A stretch of DNA of 35,039 nt from Armatimonadota bacterium (GTDB taxonomy: Bacteria; Armatimonadota; UBA5829; JAUSEB01): positions 1-35,039 of the forward strand of contig JAUSGG010000263.1 of NCBI GenBank assembly GCA_030649165.1, in the 5' to 3' direction. Of this stretch, positions 16,705 through 24,201 are shown in pieces (the first letter of the stretch is position 1; the number at the start of each line of letters is the position of its first letter). The position numbers and the translations under genes were made by a program. The notes below the pieces were generated by a model, which searched no databases, was not told where the DNA came from, and saw only the letters and a program-made list of their open reading frames with translations.

Positions 16705-18045
16705 TCAGTTCGGATGCCAATAGTGGACCTGATTGCAGGTGCAGTAAGTGTACGTTGTCGGCGTCCGCGGAGCCGAGCGAGCAGGTGTTGATGGGGCCGA
16801 CGAAGACAGCGTTCCCGGTATGCAGTTGCACACGCACACCGCCCCGGCCGGTATTGGCGACCCGCACGGAAGTGTGTACGTTACCGTTTGCCCCGTCACC
16901 GTGTCGGTAACCTTGTACTGTATCCCCTTCGCGTCACTCGGACTTGCGGCTATGTCTATGAGGCAGCCCAGCGGCTTCCCGTCGGGCAATGACCACCGCC
17001 TGATCGTCTTGTCCCAACCGCCCGAATAGAGTGTACTCCCATCTGGGCTTATCGCGACGCAATTCACGTTATTGGTGTGCCCGTTGAGGGTCTTCAGCGC
17101 AGCGCCATCGGGCAGCGACCACAACCTTAAGGTGTTATCGTAGCTGCCGGAGGCCAGAGTCTTCCCATCGGGGCTTACTGCGAGGCAGCTCACGGTGCCG
17201 GTGTGTCCTTCGACGGCTTTTGACGAGCCGTCTTCGGGCAGCCACAACCTTATGCTCTTGTCAGAGCTGACCGAAGCCAGTGTTTTCCCGTCCGGGCTCA
17301 CGGCGCAGCAGTACACTGTTCCGTCGTGCCCTTGGAAGGTGTTCAGTGGCGCGCCATCGGGCAGCGACCATTTTCTGATAGTTTTGTCGGCGCCACCTGT
17401 GTAGAGTGTCTTCCCGTCGGGGCTTATCGCGATGCAGTTCACGTTATCTGTGTGCCCCTCAAGGGTCTTCAGGAGCGCGCCATCAGGAAGAGACCACAGC
17501 CTTACTGTCTTGTCATCGCTGCACGACACCAGGATCTTGCCATCCGGGCTTATCGCGACGCAGTTCACCCAATCGCTGTGTCCATCGAGGCTCTTTAGCG
17601 CCGCGCCGTCGGGCAGCGACCATCGCCTGATCGTTTTGTCCCCACTCCCCGAATACAGTGTCTTCCCGTCCTTGCTGACCGCGAGCGAAAGCACTCCGTT
17701 GGGGTGCCCTTTGAGGGTGTTGACCAGAGCCCCTTCAGGCAAGGACCATATTTTGATGGTCTTGTCCCTGCCGCCTGAGAAAAGACTCTTGCCGTCGGGG
17801 CTTATCGCCAGAGCCCAAACCGCGCTTTCGTGGGCAAAGACGTTATCGCAGGACGCCTCGGATTCGACTTTCTTACCCTCTTCGGCCAAGGCGTGACCGG
17901 CGACTATCGCCCCGCCCAATGCCGCGCCCGCTTTGAGCAAATCCCGCCGGCTCAGCTTCCATTTGCTTCCGTCTCGGCTGATCGCGAATACCTCAGGATC
18001 TTCTTCCTGACTTCGTTGCGTCGGCTTTCGTTTGTTGTCAGTCAT
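16705..18045 (-). CDS. WD40 protein B: Tat-exported seven-bladed propeller with Cys-rich tail
   Basis: This encodes 446 residues. The N-terminus has EVFAISRDGSKWKLSRR, then a textbook Tat signal (SRRDLLKAGAALGGA) with an Ala-x-Ala cleavage site (HALA/EE). Seven regular WD40 blades follow, with starters FAHESAV, GHPNGV, GHSDWV, GHTDNV, GHDGTV, GHTGTV and GHTNNV. Blades repeat AISPDGKxLxSGxxDKTIRxWSLPDG almost unchanged, and the propeller is flanked by GIQYKVTDTVTGQTVTYT before the tail. WD40 propellers are binding scaffolds. The AGGAG site lies 10 nt before the ATG. It is the closest paralogue of WD40-C, 35 bp upstream, which suggests a recent tandem duplication. Confidence 0.88.
   Translation of the reverse strand: MTDNKRKPTQRSQEEDPEVFAISRDGSKWKLSRRDLLKAGAALGGAIVAGHALAEEGKKVESEASCDNVFAHESAVWALAISPDGKSLFSGGRDKTIKIWSLPEGALVNTLKGHPNGVLSLAVSKDGKTLYSGSGDKTIRRWSLPDGAALKSLDGHSDWVNCVAISPDGKILVSCSDDKTVRLWSLPDGALLKTLEGHTDNVNCIAISPDGKTLYTGGADKTIRKWSLPDGAPLNTFQGHDGTVYCCAVSPDGKTLASVSSDKSIRLWLPEDGSSKAVEGHTGTVSCLAVSPDGKTLASGSYDNTLRLWSLPDGAALKTLNGHTNNVNCVAISPDGSTLYSGGWDKTIRRWSLPDGKPLGCLIDIAASPSDAKGIQYKVTDTVTGQTVTYTLPCGSPIPAGAVCVCNCIPGTLSSSAPSTPARSAPRTPTTYTYCTCNQVHYWHPN
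16708..16872 (-). other. Cys-rich tail of WD40-B (candidate modified core)
   Basis: The last 55 residues hold LPCGSPIPAG, CVCNC, IPG, the longest linker of the four (Ser/Pro/Ala/Arg/Thr-rich) and CTCNQVHYWHPN. All six Cys positions are conserved with the paralogues. Confidence 0.8.
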
Positions 18046-18079
18046 TCTGCGTCATCTCCTTTATCCTGCTCAACAGCCT

Positions 18080-19438
18080 TCAATTCGGATACCAATAGTG
18101 AACCTGATTGCAGGTGCAGTGGGTGCTGGGAACAGGCACGCTCCTGGCCCCAGGCACGCAATTACACGTGCATATCGATCCGGGCGGAATAGGTGAACCG
18201 CACGGCAGCGTGTACGTCGTTGTTTGTCCTGTGACGGTGTCCGTGATCTTGTACTGGATGCCTTTCGCGTCACTCGTGCTTGCGGCTATGTCCATAAGGC
18301 AGCCTAGCGGTTTTCCGTCGGGCAGCGACCATCGTCTGATCGTCTTATCTGCACTTGCAGAATAGAGTGTGTTCCCGTCTGGGCTTATCGCGACGCAAGT
18401 CACGTTATTGGTGTGCCCGTTCAGGGTGTTCAGCGGCGCGCCGTCGGGCGGCGACCACAACCTTACGGTATTATCGTAGCTCCCGGAAGCCAGAATCTTT
18501 CCATCGGGGCTTACCGCGAGGCAGCGCACGGTACCAGTGTGTCCCTCGACAGCTTTCGACGAGCCGTGTTCAGGCGACCACAACCTTATGGTCTTGTCAT
18601 AGCTGCCCGAAGCCAGTGTCCTTCCGTCCGGGCTTACCGCGCAGCAGTACACCGTTCCTTCGTGTCCTTGGAGGGTTTCCAGCGGCGCGCCGTCAGGCAG
18701 CGACCATCTTCTGATCGTCTTGTCTCCTCCAGCCACATATAGTATCTTTCCATCGGGGCTTATTGCGAGGCAATCCACGTTATCTGTGTTCTCCCAAAGG
18801 GTCTTTAGGAGTTTGCCATCAGGAAGAGAAAACAAACTTACACTGTTGTCATGGTTGCACGACACTAGGGTCTTCCCATCCAGGCTTATCGCGATGCATT
18901 CCACCAGACTGGTACGTTCGGCAAGGCTCTTCGATGCCGAGTCGTCTTTTTTCTTGCTGGGGTCGGTCCGGCCGTATGGAGATGGGTTGAGGCTCTCCAA
19001 CGGTGTGCCATTAAGCGCTGACCAGCGTTTGATCACCTCGTCCGCGCCCCCCGAAAACACTGCCTTCCCGTCCTGGCTGATCGCGAGCGAACACACTTCG
19101 GCCTTATGCTCGATGGTCTTGACCAGCGCTCCTTCGGGCAAGGCCCATATCTTGATGGCCCCGTCCTTGCTGCCTGAGAAGAGCCTCTTGCCATCGGGGC
19201 TTATCGCTAGGGCCTGGACTCCTCCTTCGTGCGCGAAAACACCATTGCAGGACACATCCGATTCCACCTTCTTTCCCTCTTCCGCCAGGACACGTCCGCC
19301 AATAACGGCCCCGCCCAATGCCGCGCCCGCTTTGAGCAAATCCCGCCGGCTCAGCTTCCATTTGCTTCCGTCTCGGCTGATCGCGAACACCTCAGGCTCA
19401 GCCGCCCCGCGATTCTCGTCCATGTGATTCTTCGCCAT
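18080..19438 (-). CDS. WD40 protein C: Tat-exported seven-bladed propeller with Cys-rich tail
   Basis: This encodes 452 residues from ATG 19438, which has AGGAGG 8 nt upstream; ATG 19444 is only 2 nt from it. The N-terminus (EVFAISRDGSKWKL, SRRDLLKAGAALGGA, cleavage near VLAEE) is almost identical to WD40-B. There are seven blades. Between blades 2 and 3 is an added charged loop (NPSPYGRTDPSKKKDDSASK), absent in B. Blades 5-7 stay close to B, while blades 2-4 have diverged (HKAEV, ERTSLV and ENTDNV in place of canonical GH starts). The tail is the shortest of the four. It is likely exported and soluble or surface-associated, with a binding role. Confidence 0.88.
   Translation of the reverse strand: MAKNHMDENRGAAEPEVFAISRDGSKWKLSRRDLLKAGAALGGAVIGGRVLAEEGKKVESDVSCNGVFAHEGGVQALAISPDGKRLFSGSKDGAIKIWALPEGALVKTIEHKAEVCSLAISQDGKAVFSGGADEVIKRWSALNGTPLESLNPSPYGRTDPSKKKDDSASKSLAERTSLVECIAISLDGKTLVSCNHDNSVSLFSLPDGKLLKTLWENTDNVDCLAISPDGKILYVAGGDKTIRRWSLPDGAPLETLQGHEGTVYCCAVSPDGRTLASGSYDKTIRLWSPEHGSSKAVEGHTGTVRCLAVSPDGKILASGSYDNTVRLWSPPDGAPLNTLNGHTNNVTCVAISPDGNTLYSASADKTIRRWSLPDGKPLGCLMDIAASTSDAKGIQYKITDTVTGQTTTYTLPCGSPIPPGSICTCNCVPGARSVPVPSTHCTCNQVHYWYPN
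18083..18208 (-). other. Cys-rich tail of WD40-C (candidate modified core, shortest)
   Basis: The 42-residue tail has LPCGSPIPPG, CTCNC, VPG, a linker of only about ten residues without the Tyr/Thr run, then CTCNQVHYWYPN. It shows that the linker is dispensable while the two Cys blocks are kept. Confidence 0.8.
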
Positions 19439-19465
19439 CCCCATTCCCTCCTAAAAGCGTCCCCT

Positions 19466-20563
19466 TTATCTAACGTCTGACTTGACGCCGAAATTTCGGA
19501 CCGTCACCGGGAGCCGAACAGACCGCAAATCTCCCCCGGCCAGTTCCACAACCACTTCCGCCTTTGATTCCCCCAAAGGGACCGTGTCCCGGACATTGAC
19601 CTCGACCGGCCATCGCGTCAACCCTTCAACGCTCTCCCGCGACCCCAGACGCGCTTCCAGCCACTTGGCGGTGGTCGATACGCTTCCGGCCTCCACTCCC
19701 GGCGGGGCGGACAAGGTTACCTTCTCGTCCGCGCTGCGCCTCGATCCCGCTAACGAGATGAAAAGCGTCTCCGGATACAGTTTCGGAGTCCGCGGAACCT
19801 TGACATCGAGAACGAGCACGACCCTCGGCCAGTAAGGGTCGTTCGTATCGAATGTCGCGCTATATACGGACCTGCCCGCCTCTTCAGGCTCCGCGGACAT
19901 CGTGATTTCGGTCGAACCGCCCGGCGGGATAGACCCGTTTCCCGAGGTTGCGGTCGCGCACCTGCACGAGATCTGGCGCAGGTCGATCAGCAGCGGTTTC
20001 GCGCCTTTGTTCGTGACGCGGAACTGCCGCTTGACTGCCTCTCCCGGCCCGCGAACGTCCACCGTTTGGTAGAACTCTTGCAACTCCGCCGCTGCCGGCC
20101 TCGGCGCGCCCTGCGGCATTCGCAGGATGTGTCCGGTGAAACGCCGGGCCACCTCGTCCCACGACACCAGGCGCACTCCGCTGGAGTCCAGCCTTTCGAC
20201 CCCCGACGGTCCCCTCAACAGGTAGATTGCGTATTCGTCCGGAGACCGCTCGACGGCGACCACCGGCCCTTCTATCCCGCGCAGGTTCGCTGCTGTGAGA
20301 TCAGCCGTCTCAAGTTTCAGACCGATCTCCCGCGCGGCGCGTTTGATTGTCTCCAGCCCGCTCTTGCCGCTTCGGCACAGCTCGACAGCCTTGTTCATCG
20401 ACCGCGGCTTCGGCTCGATGCCCGCCGCGTCCGCGATCAAGAGAAGCGCTGCCGCTTCCCGATTCGGCGCCGCCATCAGTCGCATCTGGTCGGACGCCAA
20501 CGCAGTCGAGCCCAAAACGGCTGCGACAAGCGCCAATCCGGCCGCCGCGAACAATACCCTCAT
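19466..20563 (-). CDS. Secreted degenerate C39-like peptidase domain fused to DUF1573
   Basis: This encodes 365 residues with a signal peptide (LALVAAVLGSTALAS). Residues ~30-150 follow the layout of C39 cysteine-peptidase-like domains, but no catalytic Cys is seen at the expected helix start (NREAAALLLIADAAGI) and the expected His is Tyr (DEYAIYLL). It is thus probably non-catalytic. Residues ~165-260 match DUF1573, an Ig-like domain with F.VTNKG...PL and ISCRCAT followed by IPPGGSTEI. A second beta domain fills the C-terminus. The ATG overlaps the WD40-D stop by one base (TGATG), so expression is coupled. A role as an extracytoplasmic partner or binder of the mature WD40 proteins is inferred. 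Confidence 0.7.
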   Translation of the reverse strand: MRVLFAAAGLALVAAVLGSTALASDQMRLMAAPNREAAALLLIADAAGIEPKPRSMNKAVELCRSGKSGLETIKRAAREIGLKLETADLTAANLRGIEGPVVAVERSPDEYAIYLLRGPSGVERLDSSGVRLVSWDEVARRFTGHILRMPQGAPRPAAAELQEFYQTVDVRGPGEAVKRQFRVTNKGAKPLLIDLRQISCRCATATSGNGSIPPGGSTEITMSAEPEEAGRSVYSATFDTNDPYWPRVVLVLDVKVPRTPKLYPETLFISLAGSRRSADEKVTLSAPPGVEAGSVSTTAKWLEARLGSRESVEGLTRWPVEVNVRDTVPLGESKAEVVVELAGGDLRSVRLPVTVRNFGVKSDVR

Positions 20564-21897
20564 CAGTTCGGATACCAGTAATGGACCTTATTACAGGTGC
20601 AGTGCGTGTACGTGTAAGTCGTCGGCTGCACTCTCGGAGCCCGCGGAACGGCAACGCTTCCCGGCACGCAGTTGCACGTGCAGATGGCGCCGGGCGGGAT
20701 CGGCGAACCGCAGGGCAGAGTGTAGGTGATCCAGCCTCCCGACGCCGTTCGCGCGCGGTACCGAACTCCCTTCACTTTGGCCGAAGTGACCTCCAGATCG
20801 AGCAAGCATCGCACTACTTTGCGCGCGGACACCGACCATATCCTCAGGGTCCCGTCCTGCCCGCCGGAAACCAGGTATTTCCCGTCCGGCGTGAACGCTA
20901 CGGCCTTGACCCAGTCGTTGTGGCCGCGCAGCGTGACCAGCAGGGAGCCATCGGCGGTTGACCACAGCTTGACGGTCTTGTCGGCGCTCGCCGAGGCCAC
21001 GATCGCGCCGTCAGGCGAGACCGCGACCGCGTTGACCCAGCCCTCGTGACCGGAAAGCGTATGCGCCTCGCTGCCGTCGCTGACTCGCCACTTCTTGACC
21101 GTCTTGTCCGGACCGCAGCTAAACAGCGCCTGGCCGTCAGGCGAAAACGCAAGCCCCAGCACGGGCTGTTCGTGAGCAGCGATGGTCTTGATATTCGCTC
21201 CATCCGACACAGACCACAGGACGATCTTGCCGTTCTCACCGCCGGAAGCGAGCGTTCCGCCATCCGGACTGATTGCCAGCGACCTGACCCACCATTGGTC
21301 CGGTTGGAGAGTAGCGACCTCCTCGCGACTCGCGGTAGACCACCGCTTGACCACTCCGCTCTTCAGTGCGCAGAACAGAGACTGGCCGTCAGGTGTCGCG
21401 ACGATGTCGAAGATCGTCTCGTCCTGGTCGCTCGGAGCGGCGGTGCGTTTTCCGTCCGGTACGGACCAAAGAATCAGGGTCTTGTCGCTTCCTCCCGAGG
21501 CCAGAGTCTTCGTTCCCGGCAGAAACGCAACCGTGCGCACGAGATCGGTATGGCCCTTAATGGTCTTCATGTGCGCGCCGCTGGGCAGCGCCCAGAGTTT
21601 GACCGTGTTGTCCTCACTGCCCGATGCGATGTAATTGCCGTCCCCACTGATCGCGACTGACAATACGCTGCTCTTGTGAGCTTTTCCGCTCTCGCAGCTA
21701 GTCCTCGAAGCCGCCGACGCCTTGTCTTTCCCAGCCGCCACGGCCAGCGCCGCCGCGCCCGCGGCGGCGGCCCCGCCGAGCAACTCCCTGCGGCTCAGTT
21801 TCCACTTGCTTCCGTCCCGCTGCAGCGCAAACACCTGCGGCTCGGCATCGTCACCCGAGCCATCCTCCAACTCTCTCGTCCTTTCCTCATCAGCCAT
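20563..21897 (-). CDS. WD40 protein D: Tat-exported seven-bladed propeller with Cys-rich tail
   Basis: This encodes 444 residues with GGAGG 8 nt before the ATG. The N-terminus is QVFALQRDGSKWKLSRR, then the Tat signal SRRELLGGAAAAGAAALAVAAG with Ala-x-Ala near residue 60. Seven WD40 blades follow, with starters KAHKSSV, GHTDLV, DQDETI, PDQWWV, AHEQPV, GHEGWV and GHNDWV. The propeller is clearly diverged from A-C, yet the GVRYRAR...TYT spacer and the tail match them closely. It is the first WD40 gene of the operon, directly below the radical SAM/U32-like gene and translationally coupled to the C39-like/DUF1573 gene. Confidence 0.88.
   Translation of the reverse strand: MADEERTRELEDGSGDDAEPQVFALQRDGSKWKLSRRELLGGAAAAGAAALAVAAGKDKASAASRTSCESGKAHKSSVLSVAISGDGNYIASGSEDNTVKLWALPSGAHMKTIKGHTDLVRTVAFLPGTKTLASGGSDKTLILWSVPDGKRTAAPSDQDETIFDIVATPDGQSLFCALKSGVVKRWSTASREEVATLQPDQWWVRSLAISPDGGTLASGGENGKIVLWSVSDGANIKTIAAHEQPVLGLAFSPDGQALFSCGPDKTVKKWRVSDGSEAHTLSGHEGWVNAVAVSPDGAIVASASADKTVKLWSTADGSLLVTLRGHNDWVKAVAFTPDGKYLVSGGQDGTLRIWSVSARKVVRCLLDLEVTSAKVKGVRYRARTASGGWITYTLPCGSPIPPGAICTCNCVPGSVAVPRAPRVQPTTYTYTHCTCNKVHYWYPN
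20566..20718 (-). other. Cys-rich tail of WD40-D (candidate modified core)
   Basis: The last 51 residues: LPCGSPIPPG, CTCNC, VPG, a linker with Pro/Arg then TTYTYTH, and CTCNKVHYWYPN. Only the K for Q in the last block differs from the paralogues' framing residues. Confidence 0.8.
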
Positions 21898-21947
21898 CCT
21901 GGTGACCTCCCGTCCCCAAATCTATCGCCCCCGCGTTGGTCTCGTAT

Positions 21948-23936
21948 TCAACTCGGGGATACTACCACTGCGTCTGACACTCGATCGTAATAATCCCGGC
22001 ACACACGGCAGCTATTGCACTTGTGGTCGCAGTTCAGCGTGGATGCAAAGAACTCTTCCTCGATCGGATATGGTTCCAGCGGTGATGCCGGTCCCCCGCC
22101 GATTTCGTCGGGCGTCATCTCGCCCGCCGTGACGTAGTTACCGAGCACGTAACGGTACATCGCGGGGTCTCTGAGAGTCGATCTCCCCACGAGTTTGAGT
22201 TCGTCGTAGAGCCCATCGTAGAGGCGCAAATGCTGCGGCAGGACCCAAGCGCCTGTCAACCTTAGCCACGGCTTCGACGCGAGAATGTCGGAACACAGCG
22301 ACTCCGGCCGCGCGAAGCCGTCGCCCATCTCGTGGAAATGCTGCACCCGCAGCGGACAACCCGGCAGGCACGCTTCATTGACGATCAGCCTGATCCGTCC
22401 GGCGAACGAATCCCGAAGCGACCTGAGGCCGGCCAGATTGCGCATCACGCGACTCGCGGGGACGAGCGCGTCACATACCCCGTCGATCATCACCGCCTGC
22501 AGCGGGTCGGCAATGTCCATCAGCACGGACGCGGTGATGCTCAGGTCGGGGATTTGCTCGCGAATACGGCGCGCCAGCGATAGGTTGGTGACCGTCACGC
22601 CGGTAATGCGGAACTCATCCGCCAGCCGCTTTAAGGTGTCGATCACCACCGGCGCCGTTTCTTCCACCGGACGCTGCAGAGTTATAGGGTTTACAAGCAC
22701 GGACACATCGAACAATCGGGCTTGCAGAAATTCGCTTACGCGCTCGGACGGCTGCGGAGGCCGTCCCGATCCGACAACCTCGCCGGGAAGTGGCAGGTAA
22801 ACCTCTTTGATGGAATCACCGAAGTCCCGCGCAAGATCCTCCCAAAACCCCATATCCTGATCGACGTACGGAATCACCCATAAACCGTCACGCTTGGGGC
22901 CGTCGGTATCCGGCTTGCGCGCGGCCCAGCCCGGACGAGTTCGGCTGCCCGCTTCCGGGAGAGCAAACGAGAAGTCTCCTGAACGCAGCCGCTTCATCGA
23001 TGCCGACACGCAGCCTCCATCGCACGCGTCGTTGGCCCGCCAGGGACAGGTCGCGCACTCCGGGTAGATACCGATTCGCCGGTAGGCGGCCAACTCCGCG
23101 GTCAGTTCGGCGCGAATCGTTGCGACGTCAGCGCCATCCTCCACCTCCGTCCGGCAAGTGGAAGCCAGGGGATAGCACGGCACTGCAAGCGAGTTCGGCA
23201 GTATGTCCGGCACGATGTTGCAGCTCTTGCCTATACCGGTGTTGACGTAGCCGGCGCTCTCCAGCCAGCCGTCGGGAAACATACACGGCACGAACCCGCA
23301 GTCGAAATCGATCCTTACGTCCGCCTCGGCGGCACGTTGGTTGAACTCTGCTATTGCCAGGCCCACCTCCGGGTAGCGCTTCGGATGCAAATAGCGGTTC
23401 GCCGAACTTGCGCAGGGGTGGGCCAGCCCCAGCCTGATTGACCGATTGAGCCCGTAGCGGTCGATCTGCTCCAGCAGAAAGTTGAGATCTGGCGCGCGGT
23501 TGTGTATGTTGAAACCAAGCGTCACCCGCTCACCCAGCGTTTTGCAGATGAGCGACTGCGCGGCGGCTTCCGCCTCACTTTGCTGACCGGGCGCGTTGAC
23601 ATTGATCAGCGCGATGATCTTCTCCCGCGGCGCGTCCCGAAGACAGCGCAGCGATGACTCAGGCATCATCCCGCTGGTGAAAACAAATACCCCGAACCCG
23701 CGTTCCAGCGCCGTTCCCACGAACGTCTCGAACTCCGGGTGGGCCGTCGGCTCGCCGCCCAGCAGCCGCGCCTGGTCGATTCCCGATCGCGACAGGCAAT
23801 CGAGAACTCGCCCAAACGTCTCCGGCGTCATAGGCCGCGCGGACGGGTAATGCTCCCGCGCCTGTTTGGCAAAGCAGTAGGGGCATCCGCGCTCGCAATC
23901 CAGTGTTATCGAGACATTAGCCATCGTCCCCACCAT
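21948..23936 (-). CDS. Radical SAM enzyme fused to a U32-peptidase-like domain (rSAM2)
   Basis: This encodes up to 662 residues; ATG 23936 or the nearby ATG 23924 may start it, both overlapping the end of the PqqD-like gene. The radical SAM motif is very close to the start (CERGCPYC, C14, C18, C21), followed by LLGGEPTAHPEF. A Cys-rich region near 295-310 (CATCPWRANDACDGGC) looks like an auxiliary-cluster motif. Residues ~340-662 resemble the U32 family TIM barrel: a run of beta strands (ITGVTVTNLSLAR, LSITASVLMD), then NEACLPGCPLRVQHF (C523, C527) and later C548. A terminal Cys block has C636, C640, C643 and C646. Known U32-like proteins bind [4Fe-4S] and oxidise or hydroxylate RNA or quinone precursors. 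The fusion suggests two redox steps on one substrate. Confidence 0.82.
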   Translation of the reverse strand: MVGTMANVSITLDCERGCPYCFAKQAREHYPSARPMTPETFGRVLDCLSRSGIDQARLLGGEPTAHPEFETFVGTALERGFGVFVFTSGMMPESSLRCLRDAPREKIIALINVNAPGQQSEAEAAAQSLICKTLGERVTLGFNIHNRAPDLNFLLEQIDRYGLNRSIRLGLAHPCASSANRYLHPKRYPEVGLAIAEFNQRAAEADVRIDFDCGFVPCMFPDGWLESAGYVNTGIGKSCNIVPDILPNSLAVPCYPLASTCRTEVEDGADVATIRAELTAELAAYRRIGIYPECATCPWRANDACDGGCVSASMKRLRSGDFSFALPEAGSRTRPGWAARKPDTDGPKRDGLWVIPYVDQDMGFWEDLARDFGDSIKEVYLPLPGEVVGSGRPPQPSERVSEFLQARLFDVSVLVNPITLQRPVEETAPVVIDTLKRLADEFRITGVTVTNLSLARRIREQIPDLSITASVLMDIADPLQAVMIDGVCDALVPASRVMRNLAGLRSLRDSFAGRIRLIVNEACLPGCPLRVQHFHEMGDGFARPESLCSDILASKPWLRLTGAWVLPQHLRLYDGLYDELKLVGRSTLRDPAMYRYVLGNYVTAGEMTPDEIGGGPASPLEPYPIEEEFFASTLNCDHKCNSCRVCRDYYDRVSDAVVVSPS

Positions 23937-24201
23937 TCACAAGCCACCCGTCGACCAGCCACTGGCGAACCGCGGACTCCACGACATCCGCCGCCCGGTC
24001 CGCGCCGATTCGTTCCATAGCGGAAATGATCTTGACCACTCGTTCGTATCCGACGTTTCTGCTCAGCAAGTCCCAGATCGCCGCCTCCGGGTAGCTCAGC
24101 GTCGCGCTGGCTCCGGTGTCTTGCCTCATCAGCAGCAATCCGTTCGACTGCGCGGCCCAGCTCACCTTCGCGCGGCATCTTACCTGTTTCCCACCGCTCA
24201 T
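23917..24201 (-). CDS. PqqD-like peptide-recognition protein (RRE), RREb
   Basis: This encodes 94 residues. The pattern (VSWAAQSNGLLLM...TGASATLSYPEAAIWDLLSRN, then helices and VRQWLVDGWL) fits the PqqD/RRE winged-helix fold, which binds leader peptides and presents them to radical SAM maturases. It overlaps the upstream rSAM1 stop as ATGA and the downstream rSAM2 start, so the three are a coupled unit. The likely ligand is the conserved N-terminal segment of the WD40 proteins; this is inference. Confidence 0.75.
   Translation of the reverse strand: MSGGKQVRCRAKVSWAAQSNGLLLMRQDTGASATLSYPEAAIWDLLSRNVGYERVVKIISAMERIGADRAADVVESAVRQWLVDGWLVNGGDDG

Noticed and set aside
16670-16867. N-terminal extension of WD40-A
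   Set aside because: It overlaps the tail of WD40-B, whereas ATG 16669 opens the motif shared by all four paralogues.
15353-20718. CRISPR-like or satellite repeats suggested by recurring short sequences
   Set aside because: The repeats are WD40 blade codons about 120 nt apart within coding frames.
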